Below, piece by piece: positions 17,594 to 25,856 of a stretch of 64,000 bases of DNA. Source of the DNA: Citrobacter telavivensis (lineage in GTDB: Bacteria; Pseudomonadota; Gammaproteobacteria; Enterobacterales; Enterobacteriaceae); assembly GCA_009363175.1 (NCBI GenBank), contig CP045205.1, positions 4,588,001 to 4,652,000 on the forward strand, given 5' to 3'. The notes under the pieces were generated by a model, which was not told where the DNA came from, searched no databases, and saw nothing but the letters and a program-made list of their open reading frames with translations. Every line of letters starts with the position of its first letter. The first letter of the stretch is position 1. The translations under genes and the position numbers were made by a program.

Positions 17594-17694
17594 AAGTGAT
17601 TTCCTTTCATTAACATCAGAGGGAGGGGCATCCGTCAGGGCGCGCTGAAGCGCTCCGGGAACCCGGGCGACCTTAGTTCACTTCATCAACGCTC

Positions 17695-18165
17695 TTATCT
17701 GTCTGTCGTTTTGTCCTTCCATTTTGGCCGGTTGCTACCCGAAAAGGATTTCACCAGCGACCAGTATTCCACCGGGAATCGTTTTACCAGTTCCCCGTTG
17801 AGACGGACATCAATAGTCCGGTACTGCCCGTTGTTCATGGTCCCCTGACTGAAGTAAGCATTGCTACTGCAGGTCCCCGTGTCGTACTGGTTCCAGGCTT
17901 TTTCGGGTTTGCCCACCACGTAAAAATCCCCCAGGGCGCAGCCGTTAGTGGATTTACGATTAACAATGGCCACCCTGTTCGTTGCCGCCAGCACGATGGT
18001 GCAGGTGCTGTGTTTTCCGCCACAGACATCCCATAACACTCGACCGCCGGGGTCCTTAAACGACCAGATGGTATTCGCCGGAATATCGGTACGTTCCTGG
18101 GCCGCGGTACTGAGACTGACGCTGAAAACCAGCGCAAAAACTGCAAACCTTCTTTTCATTTTCAT
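17695..18165 (-). CDS. Secreted hypothetical protein with several cysteines
   Basis: A 156-residue protein with a basic start (MKMKRRF), a hydrophobic segment and likely cleavage after STAAQ. The mature part has cysteines at WDVCGG, STCTIV, NGCALG and GTCSSN, consistent with two disulphides in the periplasm. No family is recognised. It precedes the YfjT-like gene by about 100 bases, and CGATCG palindromes stand about 85-125 bases upstream of its start. Confidence 0.7.
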   Translation of the reverse strand: MKMKRRFAVFALVFSVSLSTAAQERTDIPANTIWSFKDPGGRVLWDVCGGKHSTCTIVLAATNRVAIVNRKSTNGCALGDFYVVGKPEKAWNQYDTGTCSSNAYFSQGTMNNGQYRTIDVRLNGELVKRFPVEYWSLVKSFSGSNRPKWKDKTTDR

Positions 18166-18246
18166 TCCTTAGCCATTTCAGAAAATCCGCAGTCAGCACC
18201 CGCAGCGGTGACCATATCGCACTGCAGGCTGAGCGGATGGATTTAT

Positions 18247-18291
18247 TTATCGATCGATAATAACGATCGATAAAATAGATATCGATCGTTA
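18247..18291. repeat. Cluster of CGATCG palindromes, candidate operator
   Basis: A perfect 14-base palindrome TTATCGATCGATAA (18247-18260) is followed by TAACGATCGATA (18261-18272) and its exact inverse TATCGATCGTTA (18280-18291). Three CGATCG cores therefore occur in 45 bases of otherwise AT-rich DNA upstream of the secreted-protein gene starting at 18165. Confidence 0.55.
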
Positions 18292-18465
18292 CATTCTATT
18301 AATAAGGGTGAAAGTTGTCATCCCTTTCGGAGAAAATGTGTGACAGAACAGGGACTCAGGTATCCGGTGCCACGAAGCGGGAGCAACGAGTGTTCTGATT
18401 AAAAGAAGTGGGTCTGTGAATGAGGCTCATGCCCACGGATGAGCGGAGGAGGATAAAGTCCGGTT

Positions 18466-19341
18466 TCAGAAGAAAATCCAGTCCCAGACGGCACGGGCCA
18501 CCGACACCACAGCGTCCCGCACCGTGCGGATCACCGCTCGCACGGAGGCAGGAAGAAAAGAGGAGGACGCTGCCATATCAAACACGTCCCCCACCGCACT
18601 ACCGAAACCATCACGGGCCTGCTTTTTTACCGGTGCCGTGCAGAGCTTACCGTGCAGCTGTGTTGCCAGCGGGCTGGAGGCCCGGTCAGGCAGGCAGCAC
18701 ATCATGGTCTCCACCATTGTGTCCATCCCCCACCCGGTTCTGGCTGACACCACACAGACAGGATGATGTGGCAGGAACAGGTGCTGTACAGCGCGTCGTT
18801 TCGCCTCAATTGTCAGCTGCTGGTCCGGAGAAGGCGTGTTGTCGGCGAGATCCCATGTGTGGCAGGGTTCGGCCTTGTCAGCCTGATTGATGACGAACAG
18901 TACCCGATGCTGGTACGCCAGCATGACCTTTCGATAAAAATGCTCATCCACCGACAGTGCGCGATCATCAGCTTTGATTACCCACAGTACTAGGTCCAGT
19001 TCAGGCAGGATGCGGCGGTACAGTGCGGTATATTCCTCGTCGCGTTGCGCGCTTTCACCCACACCGGGTAAATCGACCATCATCAGGCTGTGACTGCCAT
19101 TGCGGAGTCTGAAGCGCAGCGCGTCGCGGGTACAGGCATTCACGTCGCTGACTGGCGTGACTTCCCCCTGAAACAGGGCATTGCAGAGGCTGGATTTACC
19201 GGCCCCCGTTTTGCCCATAATGCCTATCACAGGCTCGTACCGGGTAAGACTGCGAAGGCGTTCAAGAATGTGGCTGCGGATAGCGTGGGGCAGAGAAGCC
19301 AGGGGTTTCTCAATGGCCTGAAGGCCGTCAGATTTTTGCAT
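18466..19341 (-). CDS. Island GTPase, YfjP/YeeP/YkfA family
   Basis: A 291-residue Era-like GTPase. G1 is GIMGKTGAGKSSLCN near residue 42, G3 is VDLPGVGES near residue 93, and G4 is NQADK near residue 152. A hydrophobic amphipathic C-terminus (ASVRAVIRTVRDAVVSVARAVWDWIFF) may contact membrane. E. coli YfjP, YeeP and YkfA have the same layout and are universal in CP4-type islands; their role is unknown. About 300 bases separate it from the secreted-protein gene downstream. Confidence 0.9.
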   Translation of the reverse strand: MQKSDGLQAIEKPLASLPHAIRSHILERLRSLTRYEPVIGIMGKTGAGKSSLCNALFQGEVTPVSDVNACTRDALRFRLRNGSHSLMMVDLPGVGESAQRDEEYTALYRRILPELDLVLWVIKADDRALSVDEHFYRKVMLAYQHRVLFVINQADKAEPCHTWDLADNTPSPDQQLTIEAKRRAVQHLFLPHHPVCVVSARTGWGMDTMVETMMCCLPDRASSPLATQLHGKLCTAPVKKQARDGFGSAVGDVFDMAASSSFLPASVRAVIRTVRDAVVSVARAVWDWIFF

Positions 19342-19541
19342 ACGGAAGTCTCAGCGTGAAAAACAAAAAGCCCCGCGATCTGAGAAGGATGCGGGGAGAT
19401 TCACGGAGATAATATCTGTCTGAAAATTTTTGGAATGCGGGCAATTAATATACGACTCGTCTACAACAACATGTCGGTATCAGACCTCACGTTGTGAATA
19501 TGCTGACTGATCCCGACAGGATGAGTACTGCCGCGTTAAGG

Positions 19542-20462
19542 TCAGAACTTTACCTTTTTGTACCTCTGGTATTCTTCAAGTATGAGTTCCTTCAGCATTT
19601 CACCATTATTCAGACGCCTTGATCTCGACAACGCCCTGAGTTTCTCTCTTGTGTTAACATCGAGATAAAACTGAATATTAATGTTTTCCTCCTGTGATTT
19701 TTTATATTTCCGGCTGGCTTTTTTCTTGTTAAATGTTTGTCTGAAAGTTTTAACATCTTCATCGGAAGTCATAAGTCTGGTTATCCAGACATCAAACGAG
19801 AGAAATATTGCGTGATAAATATCAGCAGAATCAGGAAAATCAATAAGCTCACCACAGGCAATATTTCTGTCCTTCAGATACTGCCAGGTCCAGATGCAGT
19901 CATCACTGTTCTCCGGCCTGAGGTAACTGAATGGACTCCGGCTTTTAAAGGCTTTTATCCATTCTGATTTTACTCTCTCCAGCCAGATATGAATTAATTC
20001 TTCATCCGAGAGTAAGTCTATGATTTTCAGGGTCTGAATGATCTGAGCTCTTGAATCAGAGGGAAAACATTGAGTTTGTAAGTAATCATCCCGGATAACA
20101 AGTTTATTTTTACTATAAAGCTTCTGTAAAACTGAGTTTTGATTCTCCCTGATAAATATCATGAGCTGATACCATGTAAAAAGACAGGCCCTTTCACTGC
20201 TACCTATCCATGATATTCTCTCTGTCGCTATCAGTTCTCTTTTAGATCTTATGATCATATTCCCGATTAATTCGTTAAGTTCCAGGGCTGTCCGGGTGCC
20301 AGCAATATCCTCGCGATGTTTTTTAATGTAGGCAATGTAATTTTCGGGTTTATCAAAAGGATCTGATGGCATGATTCTGATGCCGTATCTGGACAGAAAA
20401 GAAGAATAATACGCATTCAATCTTTCATTCAACACTTCGCGCGACAGGATTTCACCACTCAT
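19542..20462 (-). CDS. Hypothetical protein with C-terminal ribbon-helix-helix-like region
   Basis: A 306-residue basic protein starting MSGEILSREVLNERL. The last 45 residues (INIQFYLDVNTREKLRALSRSRRLNNGEMLKELILEEYQRY, read in parts) have the strand-helix-helix pattern of RHH DNA-binding domains. The preceding 260 residues are mostly helical and unrecognised. The frame is open to 20630, but the added hydrophobic segment is AT-rich non-coding-like sequence, so the internal ATG is chosen. It may be a regulator or partition-type protein of the island. Confidence 0.65.
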   Translation of the reverse strand: MSGEILSREVLNERLNAYYSSFLSRYGIRIMPSDPFDKPENYIAYIKKHREDIAGTRTALELNELIGNMIIRSKRELIATERISWIGSSERACLFTWYQLMIFIRENQNSVLQKLYSKNKLVIRDDYLQTQCFPSDSRAQIIQTLKIIDLLSDEELIHIWLERVKSEWIKAFKSRSPFSYLRPENSDDCIWTWQYLKDRNIACGELIDFPDSADIYHAIFLSFDVWITRLMTSDEDVKTFRQTFNKKKASRKYKKSQEENINIQFYLDVNTREKLRALSRSRRLNNGEMLKELILEEYQRYKKVKF

Positions 20463-21188
20463 TTTCTTTATTTTCAGCTCGTTTTTTAAACAAAATAAGG
20501 ATATAAAAACTATACAACATTGAAATAACAACGAATAAATAAGGCGATGAATCTGTGATTTGGCGCATAGAAAACCACTGAAAACGCCTGCTACGCAGAG
20601 GTAAAACGATTCCTTTCTCCTGCCACACACACGGATGGGTGAGACAGCAATGCAATGCTGGCTCAGTACTGATTATTGATGCAACGCCTTACGTCAACGA
20701 ATGTGGTCACGCCGCTAAACTTTACGTCATTACCGGTTACTATATTTAAGCAGGAAGCATGATAAACACCTCCCGATGCTTACTGAAAATTATAAGGCCA
20801 GCACATCCAGGAACCCGATAAAAGACGCCTTATCAGGCCCGGCATCTGAAAAAGAGATGTAATGCATGCTGGCTATCAGCAAGGGACTGTTTGTCTGGAA
20901 ATTAATAATTAAGGTTAATTGGTATTATAGGGAAGTGGATCTCAGCATATACTCGTGATACCTCAGGCTTCAGATTACTCGTGCCCTCTCAGTCTCACCA
21001 GACCTGGTCTGTGCTGCCATCCCGGCATGTATCTTCACGTTTATCGTGTATATAACTACTGTCCCTCCTGGGGAGGCCACATTACTGACAGTAACAAATT
21101 GAATATGGCAGGCAGGTAACACGTCCTGCGACAGTGCAAAAAAAACAGCACCCGCTGTTCCTTTGAACTCAACTAAAGGAACAGCACA
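20463..21188. other. 726-base non-coding stretch before Gp2-like gene
   Basis: No protein-coding frame is convincing. The stretch is AT-rich with a REP-like fragment (CGCCTTATCAGGCCCGGC around 20830) and ends in a perfect hairpin (21154-21185) that covers the ribosome-binding site of the next gene. It could hold divergent promoters or a small RNA; nothing stronger is visible. Confidence 0.4.
21154..21185 (+). promoter_or_regulatory. Hairpin enclosing the ribosome-binding site of the first Gp2-like gene
   Basis: GCTGTTCCTTT (21154-21164) and AAAGGAACAGC (21175-21185) form a perfect 11-base-pair stem. The right arm contains AAAGGA, the apparent Shine-Dalgarno sequence for the ATG at 21189, so translation may be blocked when the stem forms. 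Confidence 0.55.
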
Positions 21189-21770
21189 ATGAAAAGACAT
21201 TACCCACACTTTAAAAAAATCACTCCCGATGATTTCCTGCTGAATCTGATTAATCACCATCTTAATCAGCTCCTAGCATGTCACGCTAAGATACTGGCAT
21301 TTCGAATGGATTTTGATTACCAGCGAGGTACCAGCCGGTTCATTCGTAATTCCTCCGCAGAAATACAGGATGATCTCAGAGAGCTCACTCAGGCGATGAT
21401 GAACCTTCCAGGCGTTATCGGTTGTTTCTGGGTGCTGGAATGGACATCAGAAGGAGAGGTACATGCCCATGCGATTTTTTATCTTAATGGTCAGGAGCAT
21501 CAGAAATCATTCCCATTTATTTTACAGGCGGGAGTGCTGTGGCAACAGATTACCCATGGTGAGGGCAAATACCAGAGATGCAGGCCACAGGAATATCATC
21601 AGGACAATATTAACAATGTTGTTGAATATCACAACAACGAAGCCATCGACAGCCTGAGACGTATAGCCAGCTATCTGGCAAAAGAAGACCAGAAATACGG
21701 ATTACCAATCTGGGGATACAACGACATTCCTTCGCCAGCCAGGCAGGGCAGACCGAGGAAGTTTAGTTAG
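21189..21770 (+). CDS. Inovirus Gp2-like / YfjJ-family protein (first copy)
   Basis: A 193-residue protein with a central GEVHAHAIFYLNG motif that matches the hydrophobic-H-x-H strand of HUH-type replication initiators, preceded by VIGCFWVLEWTSE. A C-terminal IASYLAKEDQKYG also fits Gp2/YfjJ proteins (DUF3296). Such proteins in P4-like islands are presumed Rep-like, but activity is unproven. Followed after 90 bases by alpA. Confidence 0.7.
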   Translation: MKRHYPHFKKITPDDFLLNLINHHLNQLLACHAKILAFRMDFDYQRGTSRFIRNSSAEIQDDLRELTQAMMNLPGVIGCFWVLEWTSEGEVHAHAIFYLNGQEHQKSFPFILQAGVLWQQITHGEGKYQRCRPQEYHQDNINNVVEYHNNEAIDSLRRIASYLAKEDQKYGLPIWGYNDIPSPARQGRPRKFS

Positions 21771-21863
21771 TTTTTTACAGCAGCACCGGTTGCTATGCCG
21801 GAGCGGGCAGCAACGTTTAATCACCCGACTCCGGTACCCATTCAGCTACCGGAGAATCAAACC

Positions 21864-22076
21864 ATGACCAGTAAACCTTCCCTGTCTGAAGACCAGTTCG
21901 TCGATATGGCTTTTATCACCCGCCTGCTGGGGGTCAGTGATAAATGGATTTACCGACTCATCAAGGATGGCCTCTATCCAAAACCCATCAAACTTGGACG
22001 AAGTTCACGCTGGTTGCAAAGCGAAGTCGAAGCCTGGCTGCAGGCCCGTATTGATGCATCCCGTCCTCAGCGCTAA
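21864..22076 (+). CDS. alpA: AlpA-family excisionase/regulator
   Basis: A 70-residue protein, the exact size of E. coli AlpA, with the MerR-like winged helix: FVDMAFITRLLGVSDKWIYRLIKDGLYPKPIKLGRSSRW. AlpA activates the integrase gene and promotes excision of CP4-57. ATG at 21864 has GGAG upstream; an upstream in-frame ATG at 21795 is less likely. Probably governs mobility of this island together with the integrase at 37013. Confidence 0.92.
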   Translation: MTSKPSLSEDQFVDMAFITRLLGVSDKWIYRLIKDGLYPKPIKLGRSSRWLQSEVEAWLQARIDASRPQR

Positions 22077-22179
22077 ACCCCTTCCCGTTCGTTAACCCAA
22101 AACCAGTGCGTCATCTCGTATCCGCCTCTTGCGGAGTCTTACGGCTGCATGTCAGTTACTCATTTAAGGAATATCAGAA

Positions 22180-22713
22180 ATGAACAATTCACCCTTACTC
22201 AACCATTACCAGGTCTGGCTGGATGATTTTACCCGCGTCAGTCTGTTCCATGGTTTATGCCAGCAGCACATCTCGCAGTGGCACAGGCTGGCGATAACCG
22301 CCTGCCCGATGCCAGGCAGTAGCGTAACAGAAGTCGTCATTCCACAGTGTCTGCTGCCGGTCACCCGCACCGGTCGACTGGGATCATGTACTGCCGCCCC
22401 CGGTCTGACTAAACACACCGATTATGCCCTTCTGCCCGGTGTGCTGCTTAGCGAATGTTATCGACTGGGGAAAAGTCGGCTGGCAGACCAGTTACAGATG
22501 TTATTCCGGCTTAATGTACAGCCCGGTATGCGCCAAGCGCTGACCCTGCTGTGCTGGTGTGAGCTGGCAACAGGTAAGGATATGGAGGAATGGTATGCGC
22601 TGCATCTGCCACTGCCTGACACGCTGACGCAATGGTTGGCAGTAAAACAGCGGGCATACCGGGGACTGAAGACGCTGACTGACGGTTACATTCGTGCCAC
22701 CCAGCCGATGTGA
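22180..22713 (+). CDS. Hypothetical island protein
   Basis: A 177-residue protein without signal peptide or membrane segment. It includes an EVVIPQCLLPVTRTGRLGS stretch and a helical C-terminal half ending YIRATQPM. No family recognised. It begins about 100 bases after alpA and is followed by the zinc-ribbon gene 10 bases later, suggesting an operon of CP4-type accessory genes. Confidence 0.7.
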   Translation: MNNSPLLNHYQVWLDDFTRVSLFHGLCQQHISQWHRLAITACPMPGSSVTEVVIPQCLLPVTRTGRLGSCTAAPGLTKHTDYALLPGVLLSECYRLGKSRLADQLQMLFRLNVQPGMRQALTLLCWCELATGKDMEEWYALHLPLPDTLTQWLAVKQRAYRGLKTLTDGYIRATQPM

Positions 22714-22723
22714 GGGACGGATA

Positions 22724-23107
22724 ATGCTGATACCAAAATGCTATATTGCACAGCGTAAAACCGGTGAGATTTTCGCTGTCAGCCAACTGAATTCAGGCGA
22801 TGAAGAGTGGTTCTGCCATCACTGCCAGTGCCCGTTGATTTTCCATCCCCCCACCATAACGTCACCGCCCTGGTTCGAACACGACATACTTCAGGGACAA
22901 CCAGAAGCACTGCTGCAATGCCCCTATCTGGCCCCCGTCAATGGAAAGCCTTCAGCAGTGGCTAAGCTACAGCGCCTTCTGGCACAACTCCCACCGGTCA
23001 TCACGACCACACAATGGCAATGTACCATGTGCGGCCTGTCATATGGCGGTGAGAAGTGCTGCCCTCAATGTAGAAAAGGGATATACAGTCGGGAGATACG
23101 AATTTAG
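22724..23107 (+). CDS. Putative zinc-ribbon island protein
   Basis: A 127-residue protein with two CxxC pairs: WFCHHCQCPL near residue 32 and WQCTMCGLSYGGEKCCPQCRKG near the C-terminus, the latter a typical zinc ribbon. A putative zinc-ribbon protein commonly sits in this position in enterobacterial P4-like islands; function unknown. The ATG at 22724 follows GAGGGACGG; the frame from 22694 overlaps the previous gene and is not used. Confidence 0.75.
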   Translation: MLIPKCYIAQRKTGEIFAVSQLNSGDEEWFCHHCQCPLIFHPPTITSPPWFEHDILQGQPEALLQCPYLAPVNGKPSAVAKLQRLLAQLPPVITTTQWQCTMCGLSYGGEKCCPQCRKGIYSREIRI

Positions 23108-23437
23108 CGATACGTACCAGGCAATCATGGGATTGATTGGTACACCAGAAAGTTATTATATGCGGGGATATAACTTCGGAGTAAAAATCAATCACTTTCC
23201 ATCACCCTGCCACTGGTGCTGGTGGATTGAGCATTAGTACTCCACGACGGGTTGGTAATATTAATTGATTAACCAACTGATATATAAACAATACTACCCC
23301 AGCACCACACCCTATACGCTCACTCATACACGACAGCCTTAATGGCTGGTATCACCCTTTAAATCCTTAATCCCTTTAACAGCCCATTACGGGTAAGGCT
23401 TTGCCCTGCCCGTAATTCATTACCCAAGGAAAATTAT
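23108..23437. other. Intergenic stretch before second Gp2-like gene
   Basis: No convincing gene. It ends with the hairpin at 23386-23416 and an AAGGA ribosome-binding site before the ATG at 23438. A frame at 22941-23237 overlaps the zinc-ribbon gene and looks non-coding. Confidence 0.4.
23386..23416 (+). promoter_or_regulatory. Imperfect hairpin in leader of second Gp2-like gene
   Basis: ATTACGGGTAAGGC and GCCCTGCCCGTAAT pair at 12 of 14 positions (the others G-T) around a TTT loop, ending 21 bases before the start codon. It may be a leader attenuator or regulatory site; the mode of action is unknown. Confidence 0.5.
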
Positions 23438-24049
23438 ATGTTTGACAATATCTGTCTCGATAGACGGCATGCACCATTCAACACTACTTACCTGCAGCGT
23501 ATTCTACGCGTTATAGATAACGCGACTACAGAGCACGCACGCACGATGGCAGTTCGGGTAGATCTGCGTCTTCCTGACGATATTCCCACTAACCGGCAGG
23601 GTCTGATATCTCGATTCATTGAATCCCTTGATGCAAAGATTGCAGCGCGCTACAGAAGTAAGTTGAAGCAGGGTAAACGAACATATCCATGCCACCTTCG
23701 CGATGCCTGGGTTCGGGAGGTAGGTGAGATTAATCAGAAATCGCATTACCACATGGTGTTGTTCGTGAATAACGATACGTTCAATGGACTGGGGAGTTAC
23801 AAAGAAGACGGGACGGGCCTGGCGTCTCTGATACGAGAGGCCTGGTTGAGTGCTTTACAGCTTAGTCACTGCCCAGAGCACTGGACGCTAGCCCGCTTTC
23901 CCGATAATCCACTTTATTACCTGGACGTTAATTCCGCTGGTTGCAACGAGGTTTATGATCAACTGACGTTTCGGTTAAGTTATTTTGCGAAAGAACGCAC
24001 CAAAGATTACAGCAGGGAAGAACGGTCCTTTGGATGTAGCCAAAACTAA
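23438..24049 (+). CDS. Inovirus Gp2-like / YfjJ-family protein (second copy)
   Basis: A 203-residue protein with a QKSHYHMVLFVNNDTFN motif (hydrophobic H-x-H strand) and LTFRLSYFAKERTKDY near the C-terminus, both typical of YfjJ of CP4-57 and related inovirus Gp2 proteins. It is related in layout, but not closely in sequence, to the product of the gene at 21189. Function may be replication or mobilisation of the island. Confidence 0.75.
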   Translation: MFDNICLDRRHAPFNTTYLQRILRVIDNATTEHARTMAVRVDLRLPDDIPTNRQGLISRFIESLDAKIAARYRSKLKQGKRTYPCHLRDAWVREVGEINQKSHYHMVLFVNNDTFNGLGSYKEDGTGLASLIREAWLSALQLSHCPEHWTLARFPDNPLYYLDVNSAGCNEVYDQLTFRLSYFAKERTKDYSREERSFGCSQN

Positions 24050-24147
24050 TTGTTAATCAAAGAAAAATTGTTTTTAAAATCTTTACCCCGCTGACTTCTA
24101 ACCACTTATATCGATTGGTGAGGCCTTGGAAACCTCCAAATAATACG

Positions 24148-24175
24148 CTATATTTCCATTTTTCCAGAAATATAG
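24148..24175. promoter_or_regulatory. Perfect inverted repeat, candidate ArsR operator
   Basis: CTATATTTC (24148-24156) and GAAATATAG (24167-24175) are exact inverse copies separated by 10 bases, ending 7 bases before the arsR start codon. Position and symmetry match ArsR/SmtB operators. Binding by the adjacent ArsR is inferred. Confidence 0.65.
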
Positions 24176-24182
24176 AAATGAA

Positions 24183-24512
24183 ATGCAAGTGGAGCTTTCA
24201 AAAGCAGCAGATACCCTGAAAGAGCTGGGTCATCCCACGCGCCTTAGCGTTTACAGAGAGCTGGTTAAAGCCGGGCATGAGGGGTTACCGGTTGGCGAAC
24301 TGCAGAAGCGGCTCGAAATCCCTGCGTCTACGTTGAGCCATCATCTCTCATCGCTGATATCAGTCTCTCTGGTACGCCAGGAGCGCAAGGGTAGAACGCT
24401 CTATTGCCATGCTCGATATGAGAACCTTGAGGCTCTCATTACCTTCCTGACAGAAGAATGCTGCTCAGGGACTGACGACTGCCTCACCCTGCCCCAGAAG
24501 ACGGAGAAGTAA
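24183..24512 (+). CDS. arsR: ArsR-family metalloid-responsive repressor (C-terminal CC-x5-C type)
   Basis: A 109-residue winged-helix repressor (KELGHPTRLSVYRELVKAG, then recognition helix PASTLSHHLSSLISVSL). The arsenite-binding cysteines are not in the DNA-binding helix but near the C-terminus: Cys93, Cys94 and Cys100, the same CC-x5-C spacing known for Acidithiobacillus ferrooxidans ArsR. It is therefore of a different lineage from the ArsR at 33425. It heads the arsH-sigma-arsD-arsA string. Confidence 0.9.
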   Translation: MQVELSKAADTLKELGHPTRLSVYRELVKAGHEGLPVGELQKRLEIPASTLSHHLSSLISVSLVRQERKGRTLYCHARYENLEALITFLTEECCSGTDDCLTLPQKTEK

Positions 24513-24513
24513 A

Positions 24514-25227
24514 ATGACAGGCGATCTTAAGAATGTTGATTCAGGTTTGTTTGACACCTCAATCACAGAGGCAAGATTCGGTATTCCTGCCATTCCCCAT
24601 CCTCCTCGTATCCTGATGCTGTACGGATCTGTACGTGAACGCTCTTACAGCCGATTAGCAACGGAAGAAGCAGCAAGACTGCTGACTGCGATGGGTGCAG
24701 AGGTGCGGATCTTCAATCCCTCTGGTTTGCCTCTTCCTGATGATGCACCAGATTCGCATCCCAAAGTCATGGAGTTGCGTGAGCTGGTTCGTTGGGCCGA
24801 AGGCATGGTGTGGTGCTCACCTGAACGCCATGGTGCAATGACCGGCATAATGAAGGCTCAAATCGACTGGATACCTCTATCGGAAGGGGCCGTTCGCCCG
24901 TCGCAGGGGAAGACGCTTGCCGTCATGCAGGTCTGCGGTGGCTCCCAGTCTTTCAACGCCGTAAACCAGATGCGCATTCTTGGCCGTTGGATGCGGATGA
25001 TCACCATCCCGAATCAGTCCTCTGTGGCAAAAGCCTGGCAGGAGTTTGATGAAGATGGACGCATGAAGCCGTCGTCTTATTACGATCGCATCGTGGATGT
25101 GATGGAAGAACTGGTGAAATTTACTCTGCTGACCAGAGGTAGCTCAGCTTATCTCGTCGATCGCTACAGCGAACGAAAAGAGTCTGCAGAAGAACTTTCC
25201 CGGCGGGTTAATCAGAGCAAAATCTGA
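24514..25227 (+). CDS. arsH: ArsH, NADPH-dependent FMN reductase
   Basis: A 237-residue flavodoxin-like protein with the ArsH signature LMLYGSVRERSYSRLATEEAARLL near residue 33 and CSPERHGAMTGIMKAQIDWIPL near residue 100. ArsH oxidises trivalent methylated and aromatic arsenicals to less toxic pentavalent forms. It starts 1 base after the arsR stop, with GGAG within that stop region, and is 8 bases before the sigma-factor gene. Confidence 0.95.
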   Translation: MTGDLKNVDSGLFDTSITEARFGIPAIPHPPRILMLYGSVRERSYSRLATEEAARLLTAMGAEVRIFNPSGLPLPDDAPDSHPKVMELRELVRWAEGMVWCSPERHGAMTGIMKAQIDWIPLSEGAVRPSQGKTLAVMQVCGGSQSFNAVNQMRILGRWMRMITIPNQSSVAKAWQEFDEDGRMKPSSYYDRIVDVMEELVKFTLLTRGSSAYLVDRYSERKESAEELSRRVNQSKI

Positions 25228-25235
25228 GGGCTGGT

Positions 25236-25781
25236 ATGAGTGATGTAACGGCATTCAACAACTGCATGAGCGTGTTCTGGCGACAACATGAAGCCGAACT
25301 CTCTCGCTTCCTGACATCGAAGACAGGTGATAGCGAAAAAGCAGCAGACCTGCTGCAGGAGCTATTCCTGCGTGCCCGCGCTCATTCAGACAGTTTCTGC
25401 GAGATGGAGAATCCACGAGCCTGGCTATATCGGGCGGCGAGGAATCTACTGATTGATGAGTACCGCACCACCAGGGAGTTTGTTGAGCTGGAAGAAGATG
25501 CCCCATTAACAGACGCATCCCCTGATGCAATCTCAACGCTGGATATTTGCCTGCCTGAAACATTACAGGCTTTACCCGAAGATGAGCGGTGGTTGATTGA
25601 AGAGTCCGACCTTAACCGGCGTCCCCAGCAGTCTCTGGCCGATGAACTGGGAATCACGCTTACGGCGTTTAAATCCCGTCTTCTTCGGGCCAGAAAGCAC
25701 CTGAAAGAAACGATGACAGAACTTTGTCAGATTGAGGCGGATGACACGTCTCCCGTCTGCTGCCACAAAAAAATGAATTAA
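25236..25781 (+). CDS. ECF-type RNA polymerase sigma factor (SigZ-like) in an ars operon
   Basis: A 181-residue protein with region 2 (LLQELFLRARAHSDSF..NPRAWLYRAARNLLIDEYR, residues about 38-77) and region 4 (LPEDERWLIEESDLNRRPQQSLADELGITLTAFKSRLLRARKHL, about 110-155). No anti-sigma gene is adjacent. The C-terminus LCQIEADDTSPVCCHKKMN has three cysteines and resembles the C-terminal CxIEAD tail I recall for SigZ proteins. The gene lies between arsH and arsD. It might redirect transcription under metalloid stress, with the cysteines as a direct sensor; both points are inference. Confidence 0.85.
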   Translation: MSDVTAFNNCMSVFWRQHEAELSRFLTSKTGDSEKAADLLQELFLRARAHSDSFCEMENPRAWLYRAARNLLIDEYRTTREFVELEEDAPLTDASPDAISTLDICLPETLQALPEDERWLIEESDLNRRPQQSLADELGITLTAFKSRLLRARKHLKETMTELCQIEADDTSPVCCHKKMN

Positions 25782-25856
25782 GCGCACATCTTTTTCCCAT
25801 TACCTTCGTTTACCTCAGTGTAAAGCCAAATGACTAAACACTGAGGTAAACAGTCC

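Noticed and set aside
18420..18890. Plus-strand frame of 156 codons
   Set aside because: Antisense to the YfjP-like GTPase and rich in Arg/Pro, as expected for a shadow.
22941..23237. Second frame over the zinc-ribbon gene end
   Set aside because: Overlaps the better-supported zinc-ribbon gene and has no family features or ribosome-binding site.
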